A DNA stretch of 64,000 nucleotides from Flavipsychrobacter sp. (GTDB lineage: Bacteria; Bacteroidota; Bacteroidia; Chitinophagales; Chitinophagaceae), in NCBI GenBank assembly GCA_041392855.1, contig JAWKLD010000002.1:186001-250000 (forward strand), in the 5' to 3' direction. Below the pieces are notes generated by a model. The model was not told the DNA's origin. It saw nothing but the letters and a program-made list of their open reading frames with translations, and made no database searches. Positions 16,151-24,145 of the stretch are shown piece after piece. The number at the start of each line of letters is the position of its first letter. Within the stretch, counting starts at the first letter, position 1. Both the position numbers and the translations under genes were made by a program.

Positions 16151-16510
16151 ATGAGGCATTTACACAAATTTATTGAAGGATTAATTTTTGCAACGCTATG
16201 CGTTTTTCTACTCTCCAGTTTCAGGGCAACTGAAAATAGTCAGTATACAACACCACCTGACTACGTGGCCAAAACTACAGGCAGTCCTAAGCTTGCGGCA
16301 CTTACTGTACTACGTGCAAAATGCAATGTTTGTCACAAGAAACAAAACAAGAAAAAGGTATTCACCTTAGACAACATGAATACACTTGCCCCAAAAATCA
16401 ACAGGCAAGTATTTATCAAAAAACGCATGCCTAAAGGGAAGGACATAACGCTTACACAACAAGAATATGCCATTTTAAAAACATGGCTTTTTACTCAAAA
16501 TATAAAATAG
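16151..16510 (+). CDS. Exported single-haem cytochrome c-like protein
   Basis: This 119-residue protein has an N-terminal signal or anchor (about residues 10-25), one haem-attachment motif CNVCH (Cys58, Cys61, His62), and a downstream KKRMPKG whose Met93 is a plausible distal ligand. The spacing is that of a small c-type cytochrome domain, although the stretch after the motif is unusually basic (KKQNKKKV). It should act in the periplasm or be anchored to the membrane. It is first in a three-gene operon with a DUF1772 membrane protein (7 bases on) and an NmrA-like protein. This suggests a small redox module, with function unproven. Confidence 0.75.
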   Translation: MRHLHKFIEGLIFATLCVFLLSSFRATENSQYTTPPDYVAKTTGSPKLAALTVLRAKCNVCHKKQNKKKVFTLDNMNTLAPKINRQVFIKKRMPKGKDITLTQQEYAILKTWLFTQNIK

Positions 16511-16517
16511 CATCATA

Positions 16518-17021
16518 ATGGAATTATTTAAAAACATTTCGCTCTATACCGCCGTATTACTTACGGGCTTATCGGCAGGCTTGTTTTATGCATGGCAAGT
16601 GTCAGTGATACCAGGTACTAAGCTAATCTCTGATAAAAATTATCTAGACACTATGCAGTCTATAAACAGAGCAATACAAAACCCTGCTTTTGCACTTATA
16701 TTTTTTGGCAGTTTTCTATTGCTACTGGCAGCTACCTACACTCAATATCAAGAAGGAAGCAAATCTGCATTTATAATAATAACAGCAGCAATGGTTTGCT
16801 ATCTGGTAGGCACTATAGGTATAACTATGTTGGGCAACGTACCTATGAACGAGGCTCTTGACAAAATAGACCTAAACAACATGACTCAAAATGCACTACA
16901 CCAAACAAGAACTACTTATGAGCATAAATGGAATCAACTGCATTTGGCAAGAACTGTGTTCTCTGTAGTAGCCTTCGCTTTGAGCTTGCTTACATGCTTT
17001 CTAAATACAAACAGTAATTAA
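16518..17021 (+). CDS. DUF1772 (anthrone oxygenase-like) membrane protein
   Basis: This 167-residue protein has four predicted membrane helices. The first (SLYTAVLLTGLSAGLFYAWQVSVIPG) and the segment LGNVPMNEALDKIDL followed by RTTYEHKWNQLHLARTVFSV fit DUF1772, a family that includes fungal anthrone oxygenases. Bacterial members are mostly uncharacterised. It lies between the cytochrome-like gene and the NmrA-like gene, all in one direction, downstream of the AraC operator. Confidence 0.75.
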   Translation: MELFKNISLYTAVLLTGLSAGLFYAWQVSVIPGTKLISDKNYLDTMQSINRAIQNPAFALIFFGSFLLLLAATYTQYQEGSKSAFIIITAAMVCYLVGTIGITMLGNVPMNEALDKIDLNNMTQNALHQTRTTYEHKWNQLHLARTVFSVVAFALSLLTCFLNTNSN

Positions 17022-17055
17022 TTAACCTTTCAATAAAATCTAAAAAAGTAAACTA

Positions 17056-17892
17056 ATGACAGAAAAGATCTTAGTAATTGGTGGCAATGGAAAAACAGGA
17101 AGAAAAATTGTTGCACGTCTGACAGAACAAAACCAAATTGTAAGAGTAGGATCAAGAAACGGGAGTCCTGCTTTTGACTGGGAAGATGCTAACACATGGC
17201 CTGCGGCTCTAGAAGGTATGGACAAAGCTTATATTACCTTCCAACCCGACCTTGCCGTTCCCGGTGCATTAGAAAAAATAGAAGCTTTAACCATATTGGC
17301 TAAGAAAAGCGGGCTGCAAAAGCTCGTGCTTCTTTCAGGAAAAGGAGAACGTGAAGCGGAACTATGCGAACAAGTTGTCATCAACTCTGGTATAAACTAC
17401 ACTATAGTACGTGCCAGTTGGTTCAACCAAAACTTTAGCGAAAGTTTTTTTCTAGACCCAATTCTTGCAGGACACGTTGCCCTTCCTAAACCTGAAGCTA
17501 AAGTACCGTATGTGGATACTGATGACATTGCAGATGTAGCTGTTGCTGCATTATTGAATGATGAGCATAACGGCAAGATATATCAACTAACAGGGGAAAG
17601 ACTTTTAACCTTCAAAGAAGTAGTAGATGAGATAAACGCTGCTACAGGACGAACCATATCTTTCACACCAATTACACTAACTGCATATACAGGTATGCTA
17701 AAGGAGCAGGGTGTACCTAAAGACTTTATATGGCTAATTGGCTATCTATTTGAAGAACTACTAAGTGATACTAGCATATCTGAAAGAAGCAATGACATAG
17801 AAAAGGTGCTTGGAAGAAAACCTAAAGACTTCAGCACTTATGTAAAGGAAACTGCTGCTACAGGTGTGTGGAACCAACCGATACCTGCGTAA
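17056..17892 (+). CDS. NmrA-family NAD(P)-binding protein
   Basis: This 278-residue atypical short-chain dehydrogenase has the nucleotide-binding GGNGKTGRKI at residues 8-17 and the NmrA-type pattern (LQKLVLLSGKGERE, YTIVRASWFNQNFSE, YVDTDDIADVAVAAL). It lacks the usual catalytic YxxxK. Such proteins serve as redox sensors or quinone/flavin-like reductases; which applies here is unknown. It is the last gene of the putative AraC-controlled operon. Confidence 0.8.
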   Translation: MTEKILVIGGNGKTGRKIVARLTEQNQIVRVGSRNGSPAFDWEDANTWPAALEGMDKAYITFQPDLAVPGALEKIEALTILAKKSGLQKLVLLSGKGEREAELCEQVVINSGINYTIVRASWFNQNFSESFFLDPILAGHVALPKPEAKVPYVDTDDIADVAVAALLNDEHNGKIYQLTGERLLTFKEVVDEINAATGRTISFTPITLTAYTGMLKEQGVPKDFIWLIGYLFEELLSDTSISERSNDIEKVLGRKPKDFSTYVKETAATGVWNQPIPA

Positions 17893-17912
17893 AAGCTTAA
17901 CCTATATCTACC

Positions 17913-17950
17913 TGAGCTGAACAACACATAATAAAGTGTTGTTCAGCTCA
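17913..17950. terminator. Bidirectional terminator
   Basis: A perfect 15-bp stem (TGAGCTGAACAACAC and its complement) with an 8-base loop lies between the convergent NmrA-like and PAS genes. It has no long T-run, but its position and stability support termination on both strands. Confidence 0.75.
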
Positions 17951-17952
17951 AT

Positions 17953-18813
17953 TTATTCTGCACCTTGAATAGTACTACTTGCTGATATGTTTTTTATGAT
18001 TCTATCCAATTCATTTGCAGATGCCATAATTTCCTCATGTACTTTCTGCATCTCATCTTTATTACATAGATCATTTTTCAGCAGGTTAACCAGTCCCATA
18101 AGACTAGCAAGTGGAGCTCTTACTACATGAGATTGTAGCCATGCTATTTTATTAAGCTTTTTATTTTGCTCCTCCACCTTGTCAATATATTGCAGCTGGT
18201 GTGTAATGTCATTGATCATCACAATTTGTGCTTTAAGCCCCCTATATGTAATGGTACCGCTATGCATATACACAAACATTTGACGTCCGTCCTTCCTCCT
18301 ATGTCTATGTATACCTTCTGTATGCAACATATCCTCTCTCTTAGAAATATTCAACTTCTCTTCTAAAGCTTCAGTATCTATCTCTTCATCATCTTCTATC
18401 TTCAGTATTGACATTTCAGAAAACTCGCTCACAGTATATTGGTAATATTCGAGTGCCGCTTTATTTACTTCTATAATACGTTCCGTATCGGGTAAGTAAA
18501 TAAGAATGGGTGTTGGATTTGAGTCAAATAACAAACGGTAGTTCTCCTCCGATTTGGACAAAGCGGCCTTACTCAATTCAAGCATAGCCACCTTAGTTGT
18601 CAATTCTTTATGATACCATCTTATCAATAAATTGAGCAACACTGCAGTGAGTGCAATAAAAAATAAGCCTTTATACGTTTGAAATTTAGAAAGCGCAATT
18701 ATATTATCTGATACTATTGCAGCCACCAATCTATCACTGCAAAATATCCACAGCACACCAAATATCAGGTACAACACCGTCACCTTGAATATTGAATTCA
18801 ACCTTAACCCCAT
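17953..18813 (-). CDS. Membrane PAS-domain sensor with H-box but no kinase ATPase domain
   Basis: This 286-residue protein has two transmembrane helices (about residues 9-25 and 48-65), a short coiled segment, and one PAS domain (about 88-205; SEENYRLLFDSNPTPILIYLP, VMINDITHQLQYI). It ends in a dimerisation helix with an H-box like that of histidine kinases (WLQSHVVRAPLASLMGLVNLL, His229). The protein stops about 55 residues later. No HATPase domain follows, and the 60 bases to the next gene hold no remnant. It may be phosphorylated in trans, or act as a decoy or scaffold. It is encoded alone, without a neighbouring response regulator. Confidence 0.8.
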   Translation of the reverse strand: MGLRLNSIFKVTVLYLIFGVLWIFCSDRLVAAIVSDNIIALSKFQTYKGLFFIALTAVLLNLLIRWYHKELTTKVAMLELSKAALSKSEENYRLLFDSNPTPILIYLPDTERIIEVNKAALEYYQYTVSEFSEMSILKIEDDEEIDTEALEEKLNISKREDMLHTEGIHRHRRKDGRQMFVYMHSGTITYRGLKAQIVMINDITHQLQYIDKVEEQNKKLNKIAWLQSHVVRAPLASLMGLVNLLKNDLCNKDEMQKVHEEIMASANELDRIIKNISASSTIQGAE

Positions 18814-19082
18814 ATCCCTTAAAACAATAAAACTCTATATGCGGAGAACAGTATACCTCTCTGAGGACACCTTCAAAGTATACCACTCCCAAAAAACAGG
18901 CGCGAAAGTCCCACATTTAGCGCTTTTTACAAAATATTTTTTCAATCTGTTCTTAGCCCCTCAGCCTCTTTTCACATATACATGATTTAAAAATATCCTT
19001 CGGTGCTAACATAACTGTTATACGAATCGTCATATCAAATAGGCATAACAAAACGATTTAAAAGCATAAAAGACTAATAACT

Positions 19083-20615
19083 ATGAAATTACGCATTCTA
19101 CTATCGGGATTTTTAATGCTGGGTATTACCACATCATGGTCGCAAACCATAGCACTAGACCCCAGTTTTGATGGAGATGGGATAGTAACAACAGATATAA
19201 ATAAATTAAACGATGCATCTAAAGCAATTGCGCTACAGGTCGATGGAAAAATTGTAGCTACAGGTTATTCCACAAAGAATAACAAAAATGAGTTTTGTAC
19301 GATACGATATAATGTAGACGGTTCTATAGACAAAAGCTTTGGGAATAACGGGATTGTAGCAACCGCCTTTCCTGGTAATGGCTCAAGCCTGGCAAATGCA
19401 ATTGCGATACAAGACAATGGCAAAATAATTGTAGCAGGCAATGCTGAAGGAATGGCAATTGCTCGGTATAATACCGATGGAAGTTTAGACGGCAATTTTG
19501 GCAATGGAGGAATGGTGCTTACTAACAATCCAAATAGTACTGCAATAGCCAATAGTATTCTACTACAACCTGATGGGAAAATTATAGTTGGAGGGCATTA
19601 TCAAAATACTCCTCCAGATGGCTATGCCTATATTTTAGCCAGATATAATTCAAACGGAAGTTTAGATGCAACCTTTGGTAATGGAGGCATCTCAATAATA
19701 GATATTGCGGCTGGTCAAGGGTTAGGGGCCTTGGATTTTTTAAGAAAAATAGTGCTACAACCTAATGGGAAAATTATAGCTGTAGGAGTATCAGGTCCTA
19801 ACGCCACACTTGTTCGCCTAGAGAGTAATGGCGATACAGACTCCTTATTTGGTATAAATGGCATAGTGACAACTAACTATTCAACTTCAGGAAATAGCAT
19901 CTTTAATGATGTAATGATACAACCCGATGGAAAAATAGTAGCCGCAGGAAGCACGACAGCAGCAGTTCCCAATTTTCTTGTTGCTCGATTTAATGCTAAT
20001 GGGCAACCAGACATCAACTTTGGGAATAATGGTGCTGTAACTATAGGACATAGCACTATGCAAAATTATGCAACAAGTGTACTGTTGCAGCCTGATGGGA
20101 AAATACTTGCAGGTGGGGTTATTAATGATAATGGCCTGTTTCAATTTGCAATTGCTCGATATAATAGCGACGGAAGTGTAAACAGCACTTTTGGCACTAA
20201 TGGTGTACTGAAAACAAAAGCAGATAAAAGTTATTCAGCTATTGAGTCGATGATCATGCAACAAGACAATAAAATTGTTGTAGCGGGCAGTAACAATGCT
20301 GATTTTTTACTGGCTCGTTATACTACCGACTTTCCTAATAATATAAGGGATCACCAAACGATCAAAACAATGTTGTACCCTAACCCTACAACCAATGCTG
20401 TCACTCTATCTTACAGATTACCCAGCCCTAATAAAGTGGACATTATGCTCTATACTATAGATGGTCGGCTACTAAAAGTATTAAATAAGGGAAAAAGTAT
20501 GGCTGCAGGTCATCAGCATTTATCTTTTGATATTGGCGATCTCCCAATTGGTAGCTATATCATTCATATCAATACAGGCAATAGCTTTTCCAACACGAAA
20601 CTTATAAAAGAGTAA
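19083..20615 (+). CDS. Secreted delta-60 repeat protein with T9SS tail
   Basis: This 510-residue protein has a signal peptide (MKLRILLSGFLMLGITTSWS). About seven delta-60 repeats follow, each about 55-60 residues (patterns LQPDGKIIVGG, RYNSNGSLDATFG, NGGI), likely forming a beta-propeller or solenoid. The C-terminal type A T9SS sorting domain is at about 430-510 (MLYPNPTTNAVTLSY, LYTIDGRLL, LPIGSYIIHI, KLIKE). It should be exported through the type IX system and attached to or released from the surface. Ligand and function unknown. It has its own terminator at 20644-20676. Confidence 0.9.
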   Translation: MKLRILLSGFLMLGITTSWSQTIALDPSFDGDGIVTTDINKLNDASKAIALQVDGKIVATGYSTKNNKNEFCTIRYNVDGSIDKSFGNNGIVATAFPGNGSSLANAIAIQDNGKIIVAGNAEGMAIARYNTDGSLDGNFGNGGMVLTNNPNSTAIANSILLQPDGKIIVGGHYQNTPPDGYAYILARYNSNGSLDATFGNGGISIIDIAAGQGLGALDFLRKIVLQPNGKIIAVGVSGPNATLVRLESNGDTDSLFGINGIVTTNYSTSGNSIFNDVMIQPDGKIVAAGSTTAAVPNFLVARFNANGQPDINFGNNGAVTIGHSTMQNYATSVLLQPDGKILAGGVINDNGLFQFAIARYNSDGSVNSTFGTNGVLKTKADKSYSAIESMIMQQDNKIVVAGSNNADFLLARYTTDFPNNIRDHQTIKTMLYPNPTTNAVTLSYRLPSPNKVDIMLYTIDGRLLKVLNKGKSMAAGHQHLSFDIGDLPIGSYIIHINTGNSFSNTKLIKE

Positions 20616-20643
20616 GCACAAAAAAATATCAATACACCCGTCT

Positions 20644-20676
20644 AAGAGGCAACCTCAATAAGGTTGTCTCTTTTTT
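20644..20676 (+). terminator. Terminator of the delta-60 repeat gene
   Basis: A 12-bp stem (AAGAGGCAACCT paired with AGGTTGTCTCTT, one G-U pair) with a 5-base loop is followed by six Ts. Confidence 0.85.
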
Positions 20677-20809
20677 GTACTGTATACATAGGGTGCAAAA
20701 GTTGCAATATTAACTTTTACTTATCCATATATAAGAGTTCTCATTTCGTATTGCCTTAGGTAAAGTGTAAATTCGCACTAACTTAAAAACAACGAAAAAC
20801 TATATAATT

Positions 20810-21412
20810 ATGGCACATTCACTTCCTGCATTAGGATATGATTTTAACGCTCTAGAGCCTCATATCGATGCACAAACAATGGAAATCCATCACGACAGAC
20901 ATCATAATGCTTACGTTACTAATTTGAATAAAGCAATAGAAGGCACCGATGCTGAAAACCTTTCTCTTGAAGATCTAATGGCTAATATATCTAACTATAG
21001 TGCGGGTGTTCGCAACAATGGTGGCGGGCATTACAACCACACTCTATTTTGGGAAATACTAGGACCTAACGGTGGTGCTCCATCAGGAGATCTACTAGCA
21101 GCTATTAATGACGCATTTGGATCAGTAGATGCTATGAAAGAAAAAGTAAATGCTGCTGGTGCTACACGTTTTGGTAGTGGCTGGGCATGGGTAATTGTTA
21201 AAGATGGCAAGCTAGAGGTTTGTTCTACTCCTAACCAAGACAATCCTTTAATGGACATCGCAGAGGTAAAGGGCACGCCAATACTTGGTGTTGACGTGTG
21301 GGAGCACGCATACTACCTAAAGTATCAAAACAAACGCCCTGATTATCTTGGCGCTATATGGAATGTTATCAACTGGGATGCAGTAGCCGCACGCTATGCA
21401 GCTGCACTATAA
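20810..21412 (+). CDS. sodA: Superoxide dismutase, Mn-type of the Fe/Mn family
   Basis: This 200-residue enzyme dismutates superoxide to oxygen and hydrogen peroxide. Metal ligands are His27 (EIHHDRHH), His77 (GGGHYNHTLFW), Asp162 and His166 (DVWEHAYY). Gln143 in TPNQDNPLM is the position that in Mn enzymes supplies the active-site glutamine (Fe enzymes carry it elsewhere), so manganese or cambialistic use is more likely than iron. No signal peptide, hence cytoplasmic. It stands alone between two terminators. An imperfect -7 element (TAAATTCG, 20768-20775) lies 35 bases upstream. Confidence 0.95.
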   Translation: MAHSLPALGYDFNALEPHIDAQTMEIHHDRHHNAYVTNLNKAIEGTDAENLSLEDLMANISNYSAGVRNNGGGHYNHTLFWEILGPNGGAPSGDLLAAINDAFGSVDAMKEKVNAAGATRFGSGWAWVIVKDGKLEVCSTPNQDNPLMDIAEVKGTPILGVDVWEHAYYLKYQNKRPDYLGAIWNVINWDAVAARYAAAL

Positions 21413-21438
21413 GCATTTCAATAAAGCTTGAAAAATGT

Positions 21439-21472
21439 AAAAAGGCGTCTAAAATATTAGACGCCTTTTTTA
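21439..21472. terminator. Bidirectional terminator between sodA and an outer-membrane protein gene
   Basis: A perfect 14-bp stem (AAAAAGGCGTCTAA and its complement) with loop AATA is flanked by A- and T-runs. Confidence 0.88.
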
Positions 21473-21488
21473 TTCTATATATAGTATA

Positions 21489-22085
21489 CTATCTAACAAT
21501 TCCAAAGGAAAACCCTACACCAAAAATAACGCCACCAGGACTAAGGATACGCATCACAGTTTCGCCATCAGAAGTCAATGGTTGGAAAGGACTTGAGCTA
21601 TATGGTTTATCGTTAAAACGCTGAGACCAGCCCAATTGCAAGTAAAAACGATTGCCTCTCTGCCCTATATTGAAAAAACGATACATGGAAAGAAATGCAG
21701 CTGGCACGGGCTCAATAGTTACACGTGCAGGTGGTATACCAAGCCCTTCGGGATCTTGATCTACTTCTAGAGAACCACTCAAACCGGTATTGTAGGTCAG
21801 GCCTGTTCCTATTGCCCAGCCCCTATTACATTCTTGTCCAAAATAATATCGTCCTTCAAAAAATGCTTTCCAGCCCCAAGTACTCAAACCTCCCCCAGCT
21901 CCTAAGGAAAATGATGGAGAAATTGGCACATCCAAGTTGATGCCTAATAAGCCATTGGTATTATTCAGTCCGGTACTTAGTCCAAGATATACTTTGGGGC
22001 ATTCGCTGCCTCCTCTTCTTCCATATTGCGCAAAGCTAGAAAGCGCTGTTACTACAAGTAGTAGTGCTAAAAGGGTCTTTTTCAT
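21489..22085 (-). CDS. Outer-membrane beta-barrel protein
   Basis: This 198-residue protein has a signal peptide (MKKTLLALLLVVTALSSFAQ) and then alternating amphipathic strands (GVGFSFGIV at the end, YFGQECNRGWAIGTGLTYNTG, FFNIGQRGNRFYLQLGWSQRF). The sequence ends with a hydrophobic strand plus aromatic/charged residues typical of outer-membrane insertion. It resembles small OmpA-like or porin-type barrels without a periplasmic domain. The ATG at 22085 is chosen because it gives a normal signal peptide; an upstream start at 22148 adds 21 atypical residues. It lies 73 bases downstream of the multihaem cytochrome gene, on the same strand. Confidence 0.75.
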   Translation of the reverse strand: MKKTLLALLLVVTALSSFAQYGRRGGSECPKVYLGLSTGLNNTNGLLGINLDVPISPSFSLGAGGGLSTWGWKAFFEGRYYFGQECNRGWAIGTGLTYNTGLSGSLEVDQDPEGLGIPPARVTIEPVPAAFLSMYRFFNIGQRGNRFYLQLGWSQRFNDKPYSSSPFQPLTSDGETVMRILSPGGVIFGVGFSFGIVR

Positions 22086-22158
22086 AATAGGTATATAATA
22101 GTTGTTGAAAATTTGTCGCAATATCAAACAGAATGAGGGAATAAACAAATAGTTTATG

Positions 22159-24111
22159 CTACTTCAAATCTAGCAGCATAGCTTTTGCTTTTGTATTATC
22201 AGGGTTTATTTTAAGTAGTTGTTTCAGGTTCTTTTTTGCATTGCCATCTTCACCTTTAAAATGATATACCACTGCAAGATTAATAAGCGTTTGTTCATCA
22301 TCAGGGTCAATCGCTATTGCTTTTTTCAGGTAATCATATGCCATGACCATATTCCCCTCTTGCATGTAGATATAACCAAGGCTTGTATTTGCTGGTGCAT
22401 ATTTTTTATTCTCTTGTAGAATAAATTCAAATACCTTTTTTGCCTCTGTAATATTTTGTGTAGCCAACAAGCTTATGCCATATTTATTCTGAAAATCGAG
22501 GGCATAAGGCCAGATACTTACGGCCTTTTTATACCATTGTACTGCTTGTTGCTTTTGCTGTGTTTTGTAATAAGACTCTCCTACTCTATAACAAGTCCAT
22601 GCATCGGAGATTCTAGCGATGTCACTATTTTTAGCATAGTCAATTACCTTATTAAAATCATTCAACAAATAATAAGCTCTTATGTAATCTTTGTTTTGTT
22701 TTTGAGCTTCCAGCTCCTTTGCTTGATCCAGATAACTTATGGCAGAGTCTATCAACCCCTTATTAGGGTTATAGCGTTCATAAAACTCTAAAAATGCTCT
22801 TGCTTGTGTTACACCATCTACGTCATCATTGTTAAAACATTGCAGCCCTAAGAATGCTGTTATTTCAGAAGCTTCTTCTTTTGTTAGTGGTTGCTTCCTT
22901 ATCTGATGATCTGTAACAGCAACATGCGGTATATCTATACTACCATTTTTAGGCATATGACATTTGATACAATCATTACCATTTTTTGCGTTGCGCACAT
23001 CAAGAGCTTCAGAGCATAAGACATCTTCTTTACTACTATGGCATTTGTTACAAGCGTTGATATATTGTGACTGCGGTGTAAACTTTACACTCACATGGGG
23101 GTCATGACAAGTGATACAACTCATCTTCCCTGAACTGATATAACAGTTACTTTTCTTCATGCGTTCTACATGCGACGCCATGATCATTTTATCTTGCGCG
23201 CCCTCATATTGCGGCATGAATACATTCATCACTTCTGACAGATGCATCCCTGGTCGAAAATCGAAAAAGCTTTTACCATCATTAAGCACTGCAATACCTT
23301 GAAGATGACATCGCTGGCATATATTGTTTTGCAATTCCGTTGATAACCTTCTTGGGTTTACAATAGTATAATCTGGCCCCTTTGAAGTATCTACTATTTT
23401 ACCGGCCATCTTTTGTGCAATATGTATACTACCCGGTCCGTGACAACGTTCGCAATCTATGCCATGCTTGATGTTTATATATTTATTCTCACTCTTGGTT
23501 ACAAAGTCAGGCAATCCATTATGACAGCTCATACACTCCAGCTGTATCGTTCTTGAAAAACGACTACTACCTCCATCTTCAAAACCCGGCGCCAGATCCC
23601 ATTTCCCCTTTTGGGTATAGAAAGTTATGGGCGCTTGGTACAAGTATCCGTTTTCTTTATAGATATGAGAATTTGTGTGCTGGCCTGAACCTACTATATA
23701 ATGTATTTGTTGTACCCTTTTATGAATGGTGTCTTTACCCTCAAGGCGATATTCCATGATATATAGACTATCCTCATCCCAATAGGGTTTGTAATAAAAG
23801 TCTAATTCCTTATCGTAAACCAAAGCATGTGCAGGAGAGAAGTCGGCAGCAGATTTCTGCCTTGTAGCACGGTCAAAAGATTGTCCCATACCTGTTTGCA
23901 TAAATGTCTCGTATACTTCAGCATGGCAAACCTTACATTTATCCATACCTACGTAGTGCGCACTTGTATCATACACATTCTTCCATGAAGAGCTATGCTG
24001 TACATCACCAGTAGCTACAGGTTTACTTGGGGTATTGCAATAAAATGCAGGAACTGTTAGTGCTATTAACACTAATACAATCAAGGCAGCTTTTATCCTT
24101 CGAGCATACAT
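22159..24111 (-). CDS. Seven-haem c-type cytochrome with C-terminal TPR repeats
   Basis: This protein of about 650 residues has an N-terminal signal or anchor (RRIKAALIVLVLIALTVPAF). Seven CxxCH haem sites begin near residues 59 (CKVCH), 193 (CMSCH), 220 (CERCH), 265 (CQRCH), 332 (CITCH), 354 (CNKCH) and 381 (CIKCH). The last 190 residues hold tetratricopeptide repeats (AVQWYKKAVSIWPYALDFQNKYG, YAPANTSLGYIYMQEGNMVMAYDYL, DPDDEQTLINLAVVYHFKG). The haem part resembles cytochrome c554/NrfA-like proteins, but no catalytic lysine motif can be assigned. The ATG at 24111 is preferred because the upstream TTG at 24118-24120 lies inside a perfect -7 element. It follows tyrS. Confidence 0.85.
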   Translation of the reverse strand: MYARRIKAALIVLVLIALTVPAFYCNTPSKPVATGDVQHSSSWKNVYDTSAHYVGMDKCKVCHAEVYETFMQTGMGQSFDRATRQKSAADFSPAHALVYDKELDFYYKPYWDEDSLYIMEYRLEGKDTIHKRVQQIHYIVGSGQHTNSHIYKENGYLYQAPITFYTQKGKWDLAPGFEDGGSSRFSRTIQLECMSCHNGLPDFVTKSENKYINIKHGIDCERCHGPGSIHIAQKMAGKIVDTSKGPDYTIVNPRRLSTELQNNICQRCHLQGIAVLNDGKSFFDFRPGMHLSEVMNVFMPQYEGAQDKMIMASHVERMKKSNCYISSGKMSCITCHDPHVSVKFTPQSQYINACNKCHSSKEDVLCSEALDVRNAKNGNDCIKCHMPKNGSIDIPHVAVTDHQIRKQPLTKEEASEITAFLGLQCFNNDDVDGVTQARAFLEFYERYNPNKGLIDSAISYLDQAKELEAQKQNKDYIRAYYLLNDFNKVIDYAKNSDIARISDAWTCYRVGESYYKTQQKQQAVQWYKKAVSIWPYALDFQNKYGISLLATQNITEAKKVFEFILQENKKYAPANTSLGYIYMQEGNMVMAYDYLKKAIAIDPDDEQTLINLAVVYHFKGEDGNAKKNLKQLLKINPDNTKAKAMLLDLK

Positions 24112-24117
24112 GCCTTT

Positions 24118-24125
24118 CAAATTTA
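24118..24125 (-). promoter_or_regulatory. -7 promoter element of the seven-haem cytochrome
   Basis: The minus strand reads TAAATTTG, a full consensus match, six bases before the ATG at 24111. The cytochrome can therefore be transcribed independently of tyrS, from a near-leaderless start. Confidence 0.5.
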
Positions 24126-24145
24126 GTACAATAGCTGCAGTAAGC

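Noticed and set aside
19140..20350. Repeated DNA in the delta-60 gene considered as a repeat array
   Set aside because: Similarity is at protein level only, at intervals of about 160-190 bases, and is explained by the protein's repeat domains.
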